Below are positions 26,649 to 35,974 of a DNA stretch of 64,000 nt, piece by piece. The DNA lies in assembly GCA_910584795.1 (NCBI GenBank), contig CAJUBZ010000001.1:264894-328893 (forward strand), written 5' to 3'. The translations under genes and the position numbers were made by a program. Position 1 is the stretch's first letter. The number at the start of each line of letters is the position of its first letter. A model generated the notes under the pieces. It did not search any database. It had not been told where the DNA came from and saw nothing but the letters and a program-made list of their open reading frames with translations. Source of the stretch: an uncultured Eubacterium sp. (GTDB taxonomy: Bacteria > Bacillota > Clostridia > Lachnospirales > Lachnospiraceae).

Positions 26649-28337
26649 TTAAACCAAGTTACTTTTTGTTCTATCTGCCATATCTTTCATTTCCATGGCA
26701 TGAGAAATTGCTGCACTTGTTATTGTTCCATCTCCATTTATTCTAACAAGTTCTTCTATAGATTCATTTCTTCCCAGCTGATAAATATTAGTAGCTGTGA
26801 CATCATTTTCCGATTTTTTTTGAATTAAATAATGATGGTCTGCCATTGCAGCAATCTGTGCCAGATGAGAGATACACAACACTTGATGATTTTTGCTGAT
26901 TCGTGCTAGTTTCTCAGCAACCATACTGGCTGTTCTACCACTGATTCCAGTATCAATTTCATCAAATATCAGCGTTTCAATTTCATCCTCTGTTGCCAGT
27001 ATGGACTTAATTGCCAACATAATTCTGGAAAGCTCTCCACCTGAGGCAACTTTTGCCAGCGGCTTTAAAGGTTCTCCAGGATTTGTGGAAATCATAAATT
27101 CCACATGATCTGTCCCCTCATCTGTAAGATGCTCTTTTTGTTTAATTTCTATTTTGAACTCTACAGATATAAAATTCAAATCAACTAATGCATCTGTTAC
27201 TAGTTTTTCCAATTCTATTGCAGCTCTCCTGCGCTTGGCTGACAACTTCCCACTCACAATTTTCATTTTGTTTTCATATTCATTTATTTCTTCATTAATT
27301 TTTTCAATTTCATCCTGATAGTTATTTAACTGATCTAAATATGTTTGTTTGTTATCCCGATAATCTAATACATCCTCTATTGTTCTTCCATACTTTAATT
27401 TCAAATGATTAATGGTATCTAATCGGTCCTCCACTTCTTTTGCATAAGCCGAATCAAATTCGAGACTGTTGTTATAATCTTCCAATTGTTTCGTCAAATC
27501 CCTGCATATGGTATCAATATCATAAAGCATATTCCGAAGCTCTACGATACTTTCATCCATATCCTTAATACCGTTCATTGCCGAAACAGCACGTCCGATA
27601 AGATTTCCTGCACCAAAGTCAGACTCATAATTCAAATAACCATATACCTCTGCCAGCCCGGAAGAAATCTCCTGACTGTTTGACAATTTTTTAAAAGAAT
27701 CCTCTAAACGGATATCTTCCCCACTCTTCAAATCTGCCAGATTAATTTCATCTACTTCATATTGTGCAAATTCTATTTCTCTGGTACGCTTTGATTCATC
27801 CATATCATAACTGTCTAATCTTTTCTTTAATTCAGAATAACTTTTATAAAGTTCTTTTAAATCTTCTTTATCTTTTCTAATATCCTCTTTTGCATATTTA
27901 TCCAGGATTTCTAAATGCTTTCCGGGATAAAGAAGTGATTGGTGGTCATGCTGCCCATGAATATCTATCAACATTCCCATAATTTGTTTTAACGTGTTAA
28001 TATTAACAGTTTCACCGTTAATTTTCGACACGCTTCTGCTTTCTGATATTTTTCTGGTTACAGTAACAGTATTGTCTTCTCCAACAAAAATATCCATATT
28101 TTTTATTTTTTTAATAATTTCATCATTTACTAAAAATGTAAGTTCGACAATGGAAAAATCTGCACCTGTTCTTATAACATCTTTTGCTGCTTTATTCCCC
28201 AATGCAATATTCACAGAACCTAATATTAATGATTTTCCTGCTCCCGTTTCACCTGTCAGCACAATAAGACCATTGGTAAAATCCACGTCTACTTCCTCAA
28301 TTAATGCAAGATTTTTTACGTGCAGATTAATTAGCAT
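26649..28337 (-). CDS. recN: DNA repair protein RecN
   Basis: SMC-like ATPase acting early in double-strand break repair. 562 aa: N-terminal Walker A GETGAGKSLI, long coiled coils (about 150-360), LASGGELSRIMLAIK signature, Walker B LIFDEIDTGISG and the H-loop ISHLAQIAAMAD. AGGAGGAAGT precedes the ATG. Follows argR by about 40 nt, the standard Firmicutes pair. No SOS box was seen directly upstream. Confidence 0.96.
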   Translation of the reverse strand: MLINLHVKNLALIEEVDVDFTNGLIVLTGETGAGKSLILGSVNIALGNKAAKDVIRTGADFSIVELTFLVNDEIIKKIKNMDIFVGEDNTVTVTRKISESRSVSKINGETVNINTLKQIMGMLIDIHGQHDHQSLLYPGKHLEILDKYAKEDIRKDKEDLKELYKSYSELKKRLDSYDMDESKRTREIEFAQYEVDEINLADLKSGEDIRLEDSFKKLSNSQEISSGLAEVYGYLNYESDFGAGNLIGRAVSAMNGIKDMDESIVELRNMLYDIDTICRDLTKQLEDYNNSLEFDSAYAKEVEDRLDTINHLKLKYGRTIEDVLDYRDNKQTYLDQLNNYQDEIEKINEEINEYENKMKIVSGKLSAKRRRAAIELEKLVTDALVDLNFISVEFKIEIKQKEHLTDEGTDHVEFMISTNPGEPLKPLAKVASGGELSRIMLAIKSILATEDEIETLIFDEIDTGISGRTASMVAEKLARISKNHQVLCISHLAQIAAMADHHYLIQKKSENDVTATNIYQLGRNESIEELVRINGDGTITSAAISHAMEMKDMADRTKSNLV

Positions 28338-28376
28338 ACTTCCTCCTTCTTGTGCTTCTCTCCGTTTCGTCCCATT

Positions 28377-28826
28377 TTAAACAATGATGCTGCTTATTAC
28401 TTCTTTCACTTTCACAGCATCTTTTGCATTTGTAATTACACACATAATTGTATCATCACCTGCGATACAACCAATTATTTCTTTTATATTCATGGCATCA
28501 ACAGCTGCACCTACTGCCATTGCCATTCCTGATACAGTTTTAATTACGAGCATATTCTCAGCACACTGCATTGATAAAATGCCATCATTTAATACACGCA
28601 TATACTTACTGTCATTTGTAATTGTTGTAGTAGTGGGCACAACATATTTTTGTCCACCGCTTCCTGTAGCAGTTTTTAACAGGTTTAACTCCCTGATATC
28701 TCTTGAAACTGTTGCCTGTGTCACACGAAACCCACTGTCTATCAACATCTTTGCAAGTTCTTCCTGCGTTTCTATCTGATATTCTGATATCAACTCTATT
28801 ATTTTTCTCTGTCTTTTTGCTTTCAT
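28377..28826 (-). CDS. argR: Arginine repressor ArgR
   Basis: Arginine-dependent regulator of arginine metabolism. 149 aa: N-terminal winged helix (RKIIELISEYQIETQEELA, TQATVSRDIRELNL) and C-terminal hexamerisation and arginine-binding domain with the acidic pair in IAGDDTIM. GGAGAATTT precedes the ATG. Between nadK and recN as in many Firmicutes. No arginine genes are in this window, so it must act in trans. Confidence 0.95.
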   Translation of the reverse strand: MKAKRQRKIIELISEYQIETQEELAKMLIDSGFRVTQATVSRDIRELNLLKTATGSGGQKYVVPTTTTITNDSKYMRVLNDGILSMQCAENMLVIKTVSGMAMAVGAAVDAMNIKEIIGCIAGDDTIMCVITNAKDAVKVKEVISSIIV

Positions 28827-28837
28827 AAATTCTCCAT

Positions 28838-29692
28838 CTAATTCAGTTTATCTTTTATTGCCTGCAGAAAACTTCCCTCATCTATCTTTGCTATCTTTGT
28901 AGCTTTTTCTGCTTCACAGATATCAATTACATCTCCTGAAATAATATTAAAAATACCATCACCGTCAAAAGCAACCTTCCTGCGCTCTTCATTCGGTGTC
29001 CTGCACTGTCCGATTCGCACTTCTATTTTGTCATTTCTTGAAAAAATAATACTTCTATTCCCCAATGAATGTGGACAGATTGGTGTCAGCATAATCATAT
29101 GGGAATCCGGTCTTGCCACAGGCCCACCCGCTGACAGATTGTAAGCTGTAGATCCTGTGGGAGTAGATAAAATAATTCCATCCGCCTGATATGTTCCTAA
29201 TATATCGCCATTAACCAGAACATCATAATCTGTAATTGCCAATTCATCTCCTCTATGTATCACAATATCATTTAATACCACAGAAGAATATACCACTTTA
29301 TCTTCTCTTTTTACATCTCCCTGTAACATCATTCTGGACTCAATATGAAACTGATTATTTAAAAGTTTATCTAATGCTGAATCTATATTATCAAGAGAGA
29401 TCTCTGCCAGAAATCCAAGCGTTCCTTTATTGACACCTACAAAAACCGCATCTAAATCATTTAGGTCTTTTGCAGCATGTAATAAAGTACCATCACCACC
29501 AATACTGATGACACATTCTGTTTCTTTTGGAACTTCACTTACTGATAAAACTTTGAAATCACCAGTATCTTCGTCGACGTTGTCAATAATTGTACATGTT
29601 CCACCATGTGTATAAATGTAGTGTGAAATTGCATAAGCTGTTTTTAATTGTTTATCCTTGTAACTGTTTGTAACCACACAAAATTTTTTCAT
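28838..29692 (-). CDS. nadK: NAD kinase
   Basis: Phosphorylates NAD to NADP. 284 aa with GGDGTLLHAAKDL, VNKGTLGFLAEI, and STPTGSTAYNLSAGGP, the family NAD-binding motifs. GAGG lies 6 nt before the ATG. Part of the dxs-tlyA-nadK-argR-recN series, with only 9-11 nt between neighbours, so likely one operon. Confidence 0.95.
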   Translation of the reverse strand: MKKFCVVTNSYKDKQLKTAYAISHYIYTHGGTCTIIDNVDEDTGDFKVLSVSEVPKETECVISIGGDGTLLHAAKDLNDLDAVFVGVNKGTLGFLAEISLDNIDSALDKLLNNQFHIESRMMLQGDVKREDKVVYSSVVLNDIVIHRGDELAITDYDVLVNGDILGTYQADGIILSTPTGSTAYNLSAGGPVARPDSHMIMLTPICPHSLGNRSIIFSRNDKIEVRIGQCRTPNEERRKVAFDGDGIFNIISGDVIDICEAEKATKIAKIDEGSFLQAIKDKLN

Positions 29693-29701
29693 TTTCTACC
29701 T

Positions 29702-30511
29702 CTATTTATCCAATGTGGAATGGGAGTTTTCAACAACAGTTTCAGATGAAATCTCTGTCCTGTTTTCCCCTTCACTTTTTATGGTATTTTGTAAATATAA
29801 TAAATATTCAATATTTCCTTCAGGTCCCTTTACCGGAGAAAAATCTAAATTCAGAAGATCGAATCCAATGCTTTTTGCAAATTCCATGACCGTGTCAATG
29901 ACCTGCTTATGAACTTTTTTATCTCTTACAACGCCTTTTTTACCTACATTTTCCCTTCCAGCCTCAAACTGTGGCTTTATCAGGCAGACAATCTGTCCAT
30001 CTTCTGTCAATAAATTTTTCACAGGAAGTAAAACCTTTGTAAGAGAAATAAAGGACACATCAATTGATGCAAAAGCAATTACATCATCAATATCCTCTTT
30101 TGTCACATAACGGATATTCGTCCTATCCATACAGACAACTCTGTCATCCTGCAGCAGTTTCCACGCCAGCTGTCCGTGTCCTACATCTACAGAATATACT
30201 TTTACTGCTCCATTTTGCAGCATACAATCAGTAAATCCACCTGTGGATGCACCAACATCCATGCATATTTTATCTTTTAATTCTACGCCAAAATTTTCCA
30301 TGGCTTTTTCCAGTTTCAGACCGCCACGGCTGACATATTTCAACGTTTTCCCTCTTACTTCTATATTCACTTTTTCATCAAAGAAAGTCCCCGCTTTATC
30401 TTCTCTCTGATTATCAACAAAAACAATTCCGCTCATAATGATTGTCTTTGCCTTCTCTCTGGATGGTGCAAGTCCTCTTTTTACAAGTAATACATCTAAT
30501 CTTTCTTTCAT
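29702..30511 (-). CDS. tlyA: TlyA-family rRNA 2'-O-methyltransferase
   Basis: 269 aa: N-terminal S4 RNA-binding domain (MKERLDVLLVKRGLAPSREKAK) and FtsJ-type Rossmann methyltransferase (CMDVGASTGGFTDCMLQNGA). The family methylates 16S/23S rRNA riboses, and some members are called hemolysin A in error. The ATG overlaps the dxs stop by four bases (ATGA). The C-terminal 20 residues are Ser/Thr/Glu-rich. Confidence 0.92.
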   Translation of the reverse strand: MKERLDVLLVKRGLAPSREKAKTIIMSGIVFVDNQREDKAGTFFDEKVNIEVRGKTLKYVSRGGLKLEKAMENFGVELKDKICMDVGASTGGFTDCMLQNGAVKVYSVDVGHGQLAWKLLQDDRVVCMDRTNIRYVTKEDIDDVIAFASIDVSFISLTKVLLPVKNLLTEDGQIVCLIKPQFEAGRENVGKKGVVRDKKVHKQVIDTVMEFAKSIGFDLLNLDFSPVKGPEGNIEYLLYLQNTIKSEGENRTEISSETVVENSHSTLDK

Positions 30512-32382
30512 TTTGTTAATTCTAATACCTTTTCGTATATTTTTTTATGATTTAATCCCAGTCGTTCTCTTAATTCAGAAACTTTTCCCTGTTCTACAAA
30601 TCTGTCATCAATCGCCATAATATGAACTGTCGTATTTAACTTTCTCTCATGCACATATGCTGTTACTGCCTCACCATATCCACCTTTCTTTATAGCTTCT
30701 TCTACAACAACAACTGCTTTATGGTCTTTTGCAATATTTTCTATCATTTGTTTATCTATCGGTTTAATAAATCTAGCATCTATTACTGTCGGATAAACAC
30801 TTTCTTTTTCCAATAATTCTACTGCCTTCTTTGCCTCTTCAAACATATTTCCAACAGTGATAATTGCGATATCTTTTCCCTGTTTAATCACAGGACTTAT
30901 TCCTGCTTCAAAAACCGTATCATCACACTTACTGCTGACAAAAGCACTGCCTCTTGGAAATCTTACCGCAATAGGTCCATCATAATCTACCGCATACCTC
31001 ATCGCCGCCACCAGTTCTCTCGTATCTTTCGGTGCAATCATAGTGAGATTCGGCATAGCAGACATAAATGAAATATCAAAAATGCCCTGATGTGTTTCCC
31101 CGTCTTGTCCTACTAACCCGGCTCTGTCAACAATCATAATCACCGGCAGATTCTGTAAACAGACATCATGGAGAATCTGATCATAAGCTCTTTGGTAGAA
31201 AGAGGAATAAATAGACACTACAGGCTTATAACCTGAAGCTGCAAGTCCCGCAGCAAAAGTCACTGCGTGCTCCTCTGCAATCCCCACATCAAAAAATCTT
31301 TTTGGATAACTTTTTGCAAAAGCCGAAAGTCCTGTCCCGTCAGGCATCGCTGCAGTAATTGCAAGTATTTTTTTATTTTCTTTTGCAAGTTTCAATAATG
31401 TTCTGGAAAAAACATCTGTATATGACATAATTTGGGGTCCATTATTCTCTGTTAATTGCTGACCGGTTTCAATATTAAATCTTCCAATGCCATGGAATTT
31501 TGCAGGATTATTCTCTGCAAAACTATACCCTTTTCCCTTGATGGTTTTTACATGAATTACAATAGGATGATCTATTTTTAATGCATTCTCAAAGATATCG
31601 ATCATACCTTCAATATCATGTCCGTCAATTGGTCCAATATATGTGATTCCTAAATCATCAAAAAGGCCGCCTGGAACAAAGAAATTTTTCAAATTATCTT
31701 TCGTCCTCTTTACACGCTTAACAAGTTTCTGTCCGATTTTCGGAATTTTACTCAAATGACTTTCTACATCTTCTTTAAAATCATTATAATGTTCACCCAC
31801 ACGGAGTTTACTTAAATAATTCGACATACTTCCCACATTTTCAGAAATAGACATATTATTATCATTTAAGATAATAACAAAATTTCTTTTGAGGCTTGCC
31901 ACATTATTTAATGCTTCTAATGCCATACCGCCAGTCAATGCACCATCTCCAATGACAGCCACCACTTTATCATTTTTCTTCTGCAGCTGATTTGCCATAG
32001 CCATACCGAGAGCTGCCGATATGGATGTAGAACTATGGCCTGTGTCAAAACTGTCACAAGGACTCTCATATCTTTTTGGAAATCCACTTAATCCATCTAT
32101 CTGACGAAGATTGTCAAACTGCTCTTTTCGTCCTGTGAGGATTTTATGGGTATAAGACTGATGCCCTACATCCCATACAATTTTATCTTTTGGAAATTCC
32201 AGCACTGCATGAAGTGCAATAGTCAAATCAACAATTCCCAGATTAGATGCCACATGACCTCCATTTTCACTTACTTTCTTCAGTAAAAAAGTACGAATCT
32301 CTTCCGCCAGTTCCGGATACTTCGCTCTATCTATATTTTTAATATCATTTTCTTTATTAATTTTATCTAATATCTGCTTCAT
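30508..32382 (-). CDS. dxs: 1-deoxy-D-xylulose-5-phosphate synthase
   Basis: First enzyme of the MEP isoprenoid pathway, thiamine diphosphate dependent. 624 aa with HQSYTHKILTGR, the TPP motif GDGALTGGMALEALN through ILNDN, GPIDGHD, the transketolase central domain (FDVGIAEEHAVTFAAG) and DRAGLVGQDGETHQG. The ribosome binding site is modest (GAGAG). Follows ispA by 17 nt; together they supply and condense C5 units. Confidence 0.97.
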   Translation of the reverse strand: MKQILDKINKENDIKNIDRAKYPELAEEIRTFLLKKVSENGGHVASNLGIVDLTIALHAVLEFPKDKIVWDVGHQSYTHKILTGRKEQFDNLRQIDGLSGFPKRYESPCDSFDTGHSSTSISAALGMAMANQLQKKNDKVVAVIGDGALTGGMALEALNNVASLKRNFVIILNDNNMSISENVGSMSNYLSKLRVGEHYNDFKEDVESHLSKIPKIGQKLVKRVKRTKDNLKNFFVPGGLFDDLGITYIGPIDGHDIEGMIDIFENALKIDHPIVIHVKTIKGKGYSFAENNPAKFHGIGRFNIETGQQLTENNGPQIMSYTDVFSRTLLKLAKENKKILAITAAMPDGTGLSAFAKSYPKRFFDVGIAEEHAVTFAAGLAASGYKPVVSIYSSFYQRAYDQILHDVCLQNLPVIMIVDRAGLVGQDGETHQGIFDISFMSAMPNLTMIAPKDTRELVAAMRYAVDYDGPIAVRFPRGSAFVSSKCDDTVFEAGISPVIKQGKDIAIITVGNMFEEAKKAVELLEKESVYPTVIDARFIKPIDKQMIENIAKDHKAVVVVEEAIKKGGYGEAVTAYVHERKLNTTVHIMAIDDRFVEQGKVSELRERLGLNHKKIYEKVLELTK

Positions 32383-32399
32383 GGTTTCTCTCTAATTAT

Positions 32400-33290
32400 T
32401 TATTTTTCTCTATTGATTAAGTTTATAATTAATTGTTTTAAAAACAAATTCTCTCTATGAAGTCCATCTAACAGATTCATTGCCTCTTCTGAATATTTTG
32501 CAACATTCTCCTTTGATTTATCAAGTCCACAGATGGATACATAAGTGATTTTGTGATTTTTCTCGTCACTCATAACCGGTTTTCCAAGTACTTCTGTTGT
32601 ACTTGTGATATCCAGAATGTCATCCTGAATCTGAAATGCAATGCCTATATTCTTTGCAATCTTCTCCACAATACATATTTCTTCATTGTCTGCACCGCCT
32701 AATACTGCTCCTGTCATCATGGATGCCTCAATTAATGCGGCTGTCTTTAAATTATGGATATACATAATCGTGTCTAAATCAATCTCTTTCCCTTCACTAA
32801 CAATATCCACAGTCTGTCCACCTACCATGCCAAAAGCACCTGCTTTTTTTGCAATAATCTGAAAAGCTTTTGCTGCTTTCTCTGTATCACCTGCTTCTAT
32901 AATTGCATCACTCATTACTTCATATGCCAGATTTAGCAGTCCGTCACCTGCTAAAATTCCTAAATCTTCACCATATTTTGCATGAGTTGTTTTCTTTCCT
33001 CTTCTATATTCATCATTATCCATTGCCGGTAAATCATCATGAACAAGTGAATAGGTATGAATCATTTCAATTGCTGCCATAAACGGAAAAATGTTTTCTG
33101 TTTCATCACAAAAAAGTTTCGCTGTCTCAAGCATAAGTAAAGGCCGTAATCTCTTTCCACCGGCTTTCACACTATAATTCATCGCCTCAAATATAATCTT
33201 CTGTTTTCCTTCTTCTTTTGGAAGAAAATCATACACCTTTTCTTCTACAAATTTTGTTTTACTGTCTAATTCTTTATTAAAATCTAACAT
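32400..33290 (-). CDS. ispA: Polyprenyl (farnesyl/geranyl) diphosphate synthase
   Basis: Condenses isopentenyl diphosphate with allylic diphosphates. 296 aa with VKAGGKRLRPLL, first Asp-rich motif LVHDDLPAMDND and second FQIQDDILD. Short-chain type by the xseB-ispA-dxs context. The ATG lies inside the last codons of xseB (7-nt overlap), indicating coupled translation. Confidence 0.94.
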   Translation of the reverse strand: MLDFNKELDSKTKFVEEKVYDFLPKEEGKQKIIFEAMNYSVKAGGKRLRPLLMLETAKLFCDETENIFPFMAAIEMIHTYSLVHDDLPAMDNDEYRRGKKTTHAKYGEDLGILAGDGLLNLAYEVMSDAIIEAGDTEKAAKAFQIIAKKAGAFGMVGGQTVDIVSEGKEIDLDTIMYIHNLKTAALIEASMMTGAVLGGADNEEICIVEKIAKNIGIAFQIQDDILDITSTTEVLGKPVMSDEKNHKITYVSICGLDKSKENVAKYSEEAMNLLDGLHRENLFLKQLIINLINREK

Positions 33291-33481
33291 GACTGTTCCT
33301 CATTAATTATTTGTATCTGTTTTTCAATCTTATCTATCTGGGCACTACAGTCCCTCACTAAATTTATGCCATTATTATATAATTCAAAAGATTTATCAAG
33401 AGTTACATCTTCCTCCTGCATCTCTTTAATAATATTTTCTATTTCTTCAAAATTCTGCTCAATGGTTTTCTTCTCTTCCAT
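33284..33481 (-). CDS. xseB: Exodeoxyribonuclease VII small subunit
   Basis: 65-aa helical subunit that pairs with XseA. Family pattern visible: FEEIENIIKEMQEEDVTLDKSFELYNNGI. The start lies within the 3' end of xseA (23-nt overlap) with AAAAGGAGGTTATC ahead, so the two subunits are translated together. Confidence 0.93.
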   Translation of the reverse strand: MEEKKTIEQNFEEIENIIKEMQEEDVTLDKSFELYNNGINLVRDCSAQIDKIEKQIQIINEEQSC

Positions 33482-34685
33482 GATAACCTCCTTTTGCTAT
33501 GGTATCTATCTTCGCTTTTATCTGACCATCCCTGACAATCAGTGAAATATCGTCATTTTCTTTTACCTGTTCCACTGTATTTAATGGTCTTCCCATATCA
33601 TCTGTCACATATGCAAAACCTTTTGATATTCTGTGCAGCGGAGATAATCCATTTAACTTTTCCGAATAGATTGCCAAAGAATGTTTTCTATCTCTCAATA
33701 AATTCCCAAACATCTCCTGCAGTCTTGTGTATAAATCATCTGTATACTGCTTCTTGCTCTGCAATTGATTACTTGGATGATATAAATCCAGTCTCACCTC
33801 ATAATACTTTATCTTGTCTCTGCTCTTATTAATATTCTTTTTTATCTCTGATAAAAGCATCTGATGATAATGAGAAATATTTATTAGATATTCGTTATAA
33901 TCAAAAACTGCCAGTTCCGCTGCAGCCGATGGTGTCGGTGCTCTCATATCTGCCACAAAATCCGCAATGGTAGTATCTACTTCATGCCCCACTGCTGAAA
34001 TAACAGGTGTATTACAGTCAAAAATGGCTTTTGCTACAATCTCTTCATTAAAAGCCCACAAGTCTTCAATAGAACCACCACCTCTGCCGACAATAATTAC
34101 ATCCAGATTCATGCTATCCAGATGACGGATACCATTTACGATATCAACTGCCGCCTCTGCTCCCTGCACCAGACTAGAATATAAATATAACTGTACATAG
34201 GGATTTCGTCTCTTTGTAATATTAATAATATCCTGGATTGCCGCTCCGGTCTTTGCAGTACATATTCCTATTTTCAGAGAATACTTTGGTATAGGCTTTT
34301 TATACATGGCATCAAAAAGTCCCATTTCCTCAAGTTCAGCCTTTAACTGTTCAAAACGCTGGTACAGTAATCCTGCCCCTTCCAGAGAAATTTCCCTTGC
34401 ATACAACTGGTATTTGCCATCTCTTTCAAACACGTTTACCGAACCGGTTACCAGAACTTTTTGTCCCTCTTCTAATGTAAAATTCAATCCACCTCTGTTT
34501 CCCTTAAACATTACCGCGGCTATCACGCCGGTCTTATCTTTCAATGTGAAATATATATGCCCTGATGAGTGATATGTGCAATTACTGATTTCACCCTTCA
34601 CGCAAATATTAGCCAGCATAAAATCCTGGCTGAACATCTGCTTGATATATGTATTTACCTGACCAACCGTATATACCGATGCCAT
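33459..34685 (-). CDS. xseA: Exodeoxyribonuclease VII large subunit
   Basis: Catalytic subunit of the single-strand-specific exonuclease VII. 408 aa: N-terminal OB-fold (YTVGQVNTYIKQMF, SGHIYFTLKD), catalytic domain with RGGGSIEDLWAFN and VISAVGHEVDTTIADFVAD-like residues, long coiled coil, and the final FAYVTD segment. Starts 9 nt after nusB. Confidence 0.95.
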   Translation of the reverse strand: MASVYTVGQVNTYIKQMFSQDFMLANICVKGEISNCTYHSSGHIYFTLKDKTGVIAAVMFKGNRGGLNFTLEEGQKVLVTGSVNVFERDGKYQLYAREISLEGAGLLYQRFEQLKAELEEMGLFDAMYKKPIPKYSLKIGICTAKTGAAIQDIINITKRRNPYVQLYLYSSLVQGAEAAVDIVNGIRHLDSMNLDVIIVGRGGGSIEDLWAFNEEIVAKAIFDCNTPVISAVGHEVDTTIADFVADMRAPTPSAAAELAVFDYNEYLINISHYHQMLLSEIKKNINKSRDKIKYYEVRLDLYHPSNQLQSKKQYTDDLYTRLQEMFGNLLRDRKHSLAIYSEKLNGLSPLHRISKGFAYVTDDMGRPLNTVEQVKENDDISLIVRDGQIKAKIDTIAKGGYHGREENH

Positions 34686-34694
34686 AATCCTCTC

Positions 34695-35090
34695 CTAAAA
34701 CAACTTTGCCAATATTCCATTAATAAAAGCAGGTGATTCATCACTGCCATACTTCTTCGCCAGTTCTACTGCCTGATCTACTGCAACTTTTTTCGGAACA
34801 TCTTCATCCATATTCATCTCATAATATGCCAGTCTGATAATCGTCAAATCAGTTTTAGACATTCTATCTGTACTCCAACCGACAGAGACCTCATTAATCT
34901 TCTGATCAATATCTTCTATCTGCTTTGCTATATCTGTAACCTTTGATGAAATATAGGCACTGTCCTCTTCGCCGGCTTCCTGTATATTGTCTAAAAATAA
35001 TCGATACTGTTCAGGCATGTCCTCTTTATTATGAAATTCATTACAAAACAAAAGTTTAAACACACACTCTCTAATTTCTGCTCTCTTCAT
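34695..35090 (-). CDS. nusB: Transcription antitermination factor NusB
   Basis: Binds boxA RNA with NusE for rRNA antitermination. The start was moved 10 codons in, to MKRAEIRECVFKLLF, which is preceded by GGAGGAAAAG. 131 aa is normal. C-terminal signature RLAYYEMN, VAVDQAVELAKKYG and FINGILAKLF. An intrinsic terminator lies just upstream, after asp23, so nusB is reached either by readthrough or by a promoter I did not find. Confidence 0.93.
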   Translation of the reverse strand: MKRAEIRECVFKLLFCNEFHNKEDMPEQYRLFLDNIQEAGEEDSAYISSKVTDIAKQIEDIDQKINEVSVGWSTDRMSKTDLTIIRLAYYEMNMDEDVPKKVAVDQAVELAKKYGSDESPAFINGILAKLF

Positions 35091-35118
35091 CTTTTCCTCC
35101 ACGTATCCTATTATGCTC

Positions 35119-35144
35119 AAAAAGGGTGTCTTTAACAGACACCC
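35119..35144 (-). terminator. Terminator or attenuator between asp23 and nusB
   Basis: GGGTGTCT pairs with AGACACCC across a 5-nt loop and is followed on the minus strand by TTTTT. It lies after asp23 and 29 nt before nusB, inside what is otherwise a continuous operon. Confidence 0.75.
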
Positions 35145-35158
35145 CTGACTTTATTAAT

Positions 35159-35530
35159 TTATTTTGATAAAACATTTGAGATGTTGACATTGACATTTGC
35201 AACTTCAAGGCCAGTCATGTTTTCTACTGTAGTCTTAATTTTGTCCTGAACTCTTTTAGAAATATTAATAATATTTTCGTTCATTCTAAGAATAATCGCA
35301 ACATCAATCATTACACTGTTTTCTGCTACATCTACATGAACGCCTTTTGATAATTTCTTCATTCCGAGTTTCTCAACAATTTCTGATGTGATGTTTCCTG
35401 CCATCCCCACAACCCCGTCAACCTCTAAGGCTGCCATGGCTGAAATCACTGCTAATACATCATCACTAATATTTACCTCGCCCAGTTCTGAATTATCATA
35501 TATTTTATAAGTATTTCTCACACTGTCCAT
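35159..35530 (-). CDS. Asp23/Gls24 family envelope stress protein (YqhY type)
   Basis: 123-aa protein of the Asp23 superfamily: GEVNISDDVLAVISAMAALEVDGV, then GVHVDVAENSVMIDVAIILR and a C-terminal VNVNISNV. In Firmicutes this gene (yqhY) precedes nusB and has been tied to fatty-acid and acetyl-CoA carboxylase homeostasis. AGGAGGTATAG precedes the ATG. It has its own promoter and is followed by a terminator. Confidence 0.9.
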   Translation of the reverse strand: MDSVRNTYKIYDNSELGEVNISDDVLAVISAMAALEVDGVVGMAGNITSEIVEKLGMKKLSKGVHVDVAENSVMIDVAIILRMNENIINISKRVQDKIKTTVENMTGLEVANVNVNISNVLSK

Positions 35531-35573
35531 TCTATACCTCCTACTGCCTATGAATAGGCATTAAACTAAGAGT

Positions 35574-35602
35574 AGTATACCATTATTGGGCAGGTTTTAC
35601 AA
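35574..35602 (-). promoter_or_regulatory. Promoter for asp23
   Basis: TTGTAA (35597-35602), 17-nt spacer, TATACT (35574-35579) on the minus strand, about 45 nt ahead of asp23. The transcribed leader includes the palindrome TGCCTATGAATAGGCA. Confidence 0.55.
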
Positions 35603-35665
35603 CATATTCATTTGTCTCCTCTTTAAATGGGTTTAGTATAAGTATAATTTGGGATTATTAGCAGT

Positions 35666-35965
35666 TTATTTGTTAGAATTAAATTTTAACTTTTCTTTTA
35701 TTAGAAAAAAAAGTAACCAATTCATACATACAATTAATCCTATCCCCCCAATAGTCGCTATAACACTTCCCATACCTATCTGTCGTTGTGCCAAATTTAT
35801 CATAACTGCATTTATTTCTTCCATACTTGCCGATTCTTTTTGAAGACTCTGCAACGCATCATCCATATTTATTTGACTCGTAGAAAGAATTTTATATATC
35901 CCCCAAGTAAACATATCCAACCATATGAACGCCAGTACTGCATTTATACTTAATAATCTTTTCAT
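35666..35965 (-). CDS. Two-helix membrane protein, candidate immunity partner of the Rhs protein
   Basis: 99-aa protein with helices at about 3-26 and 67-90 and a polar, acidic central loop (about 30-62). No known family recognised. It begins 9 nt after the Rhs stop codon; its ribosome binding site AGGAGG overlaps that stop (TAGGAGG), so it is made together with the Rhs protein. Position and small size fit the immunity gene of a polymorphic toxin locus, and the membrane location would suit a toxin that acts at the membrane. No sequence evidence proves the role. Confidence 0.6.
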   Translation of the reverse strand: MKRLLSINAVLAFIWLDMFTWGIYKILSTSQINMDDALQSLQKESASMEEINAVMINLAQRQIGMGSVIATIGGIGLIVCMNWLLFFLIKEKLKFNSNK

Positions 35966-35974
35966 TAAACCCTC

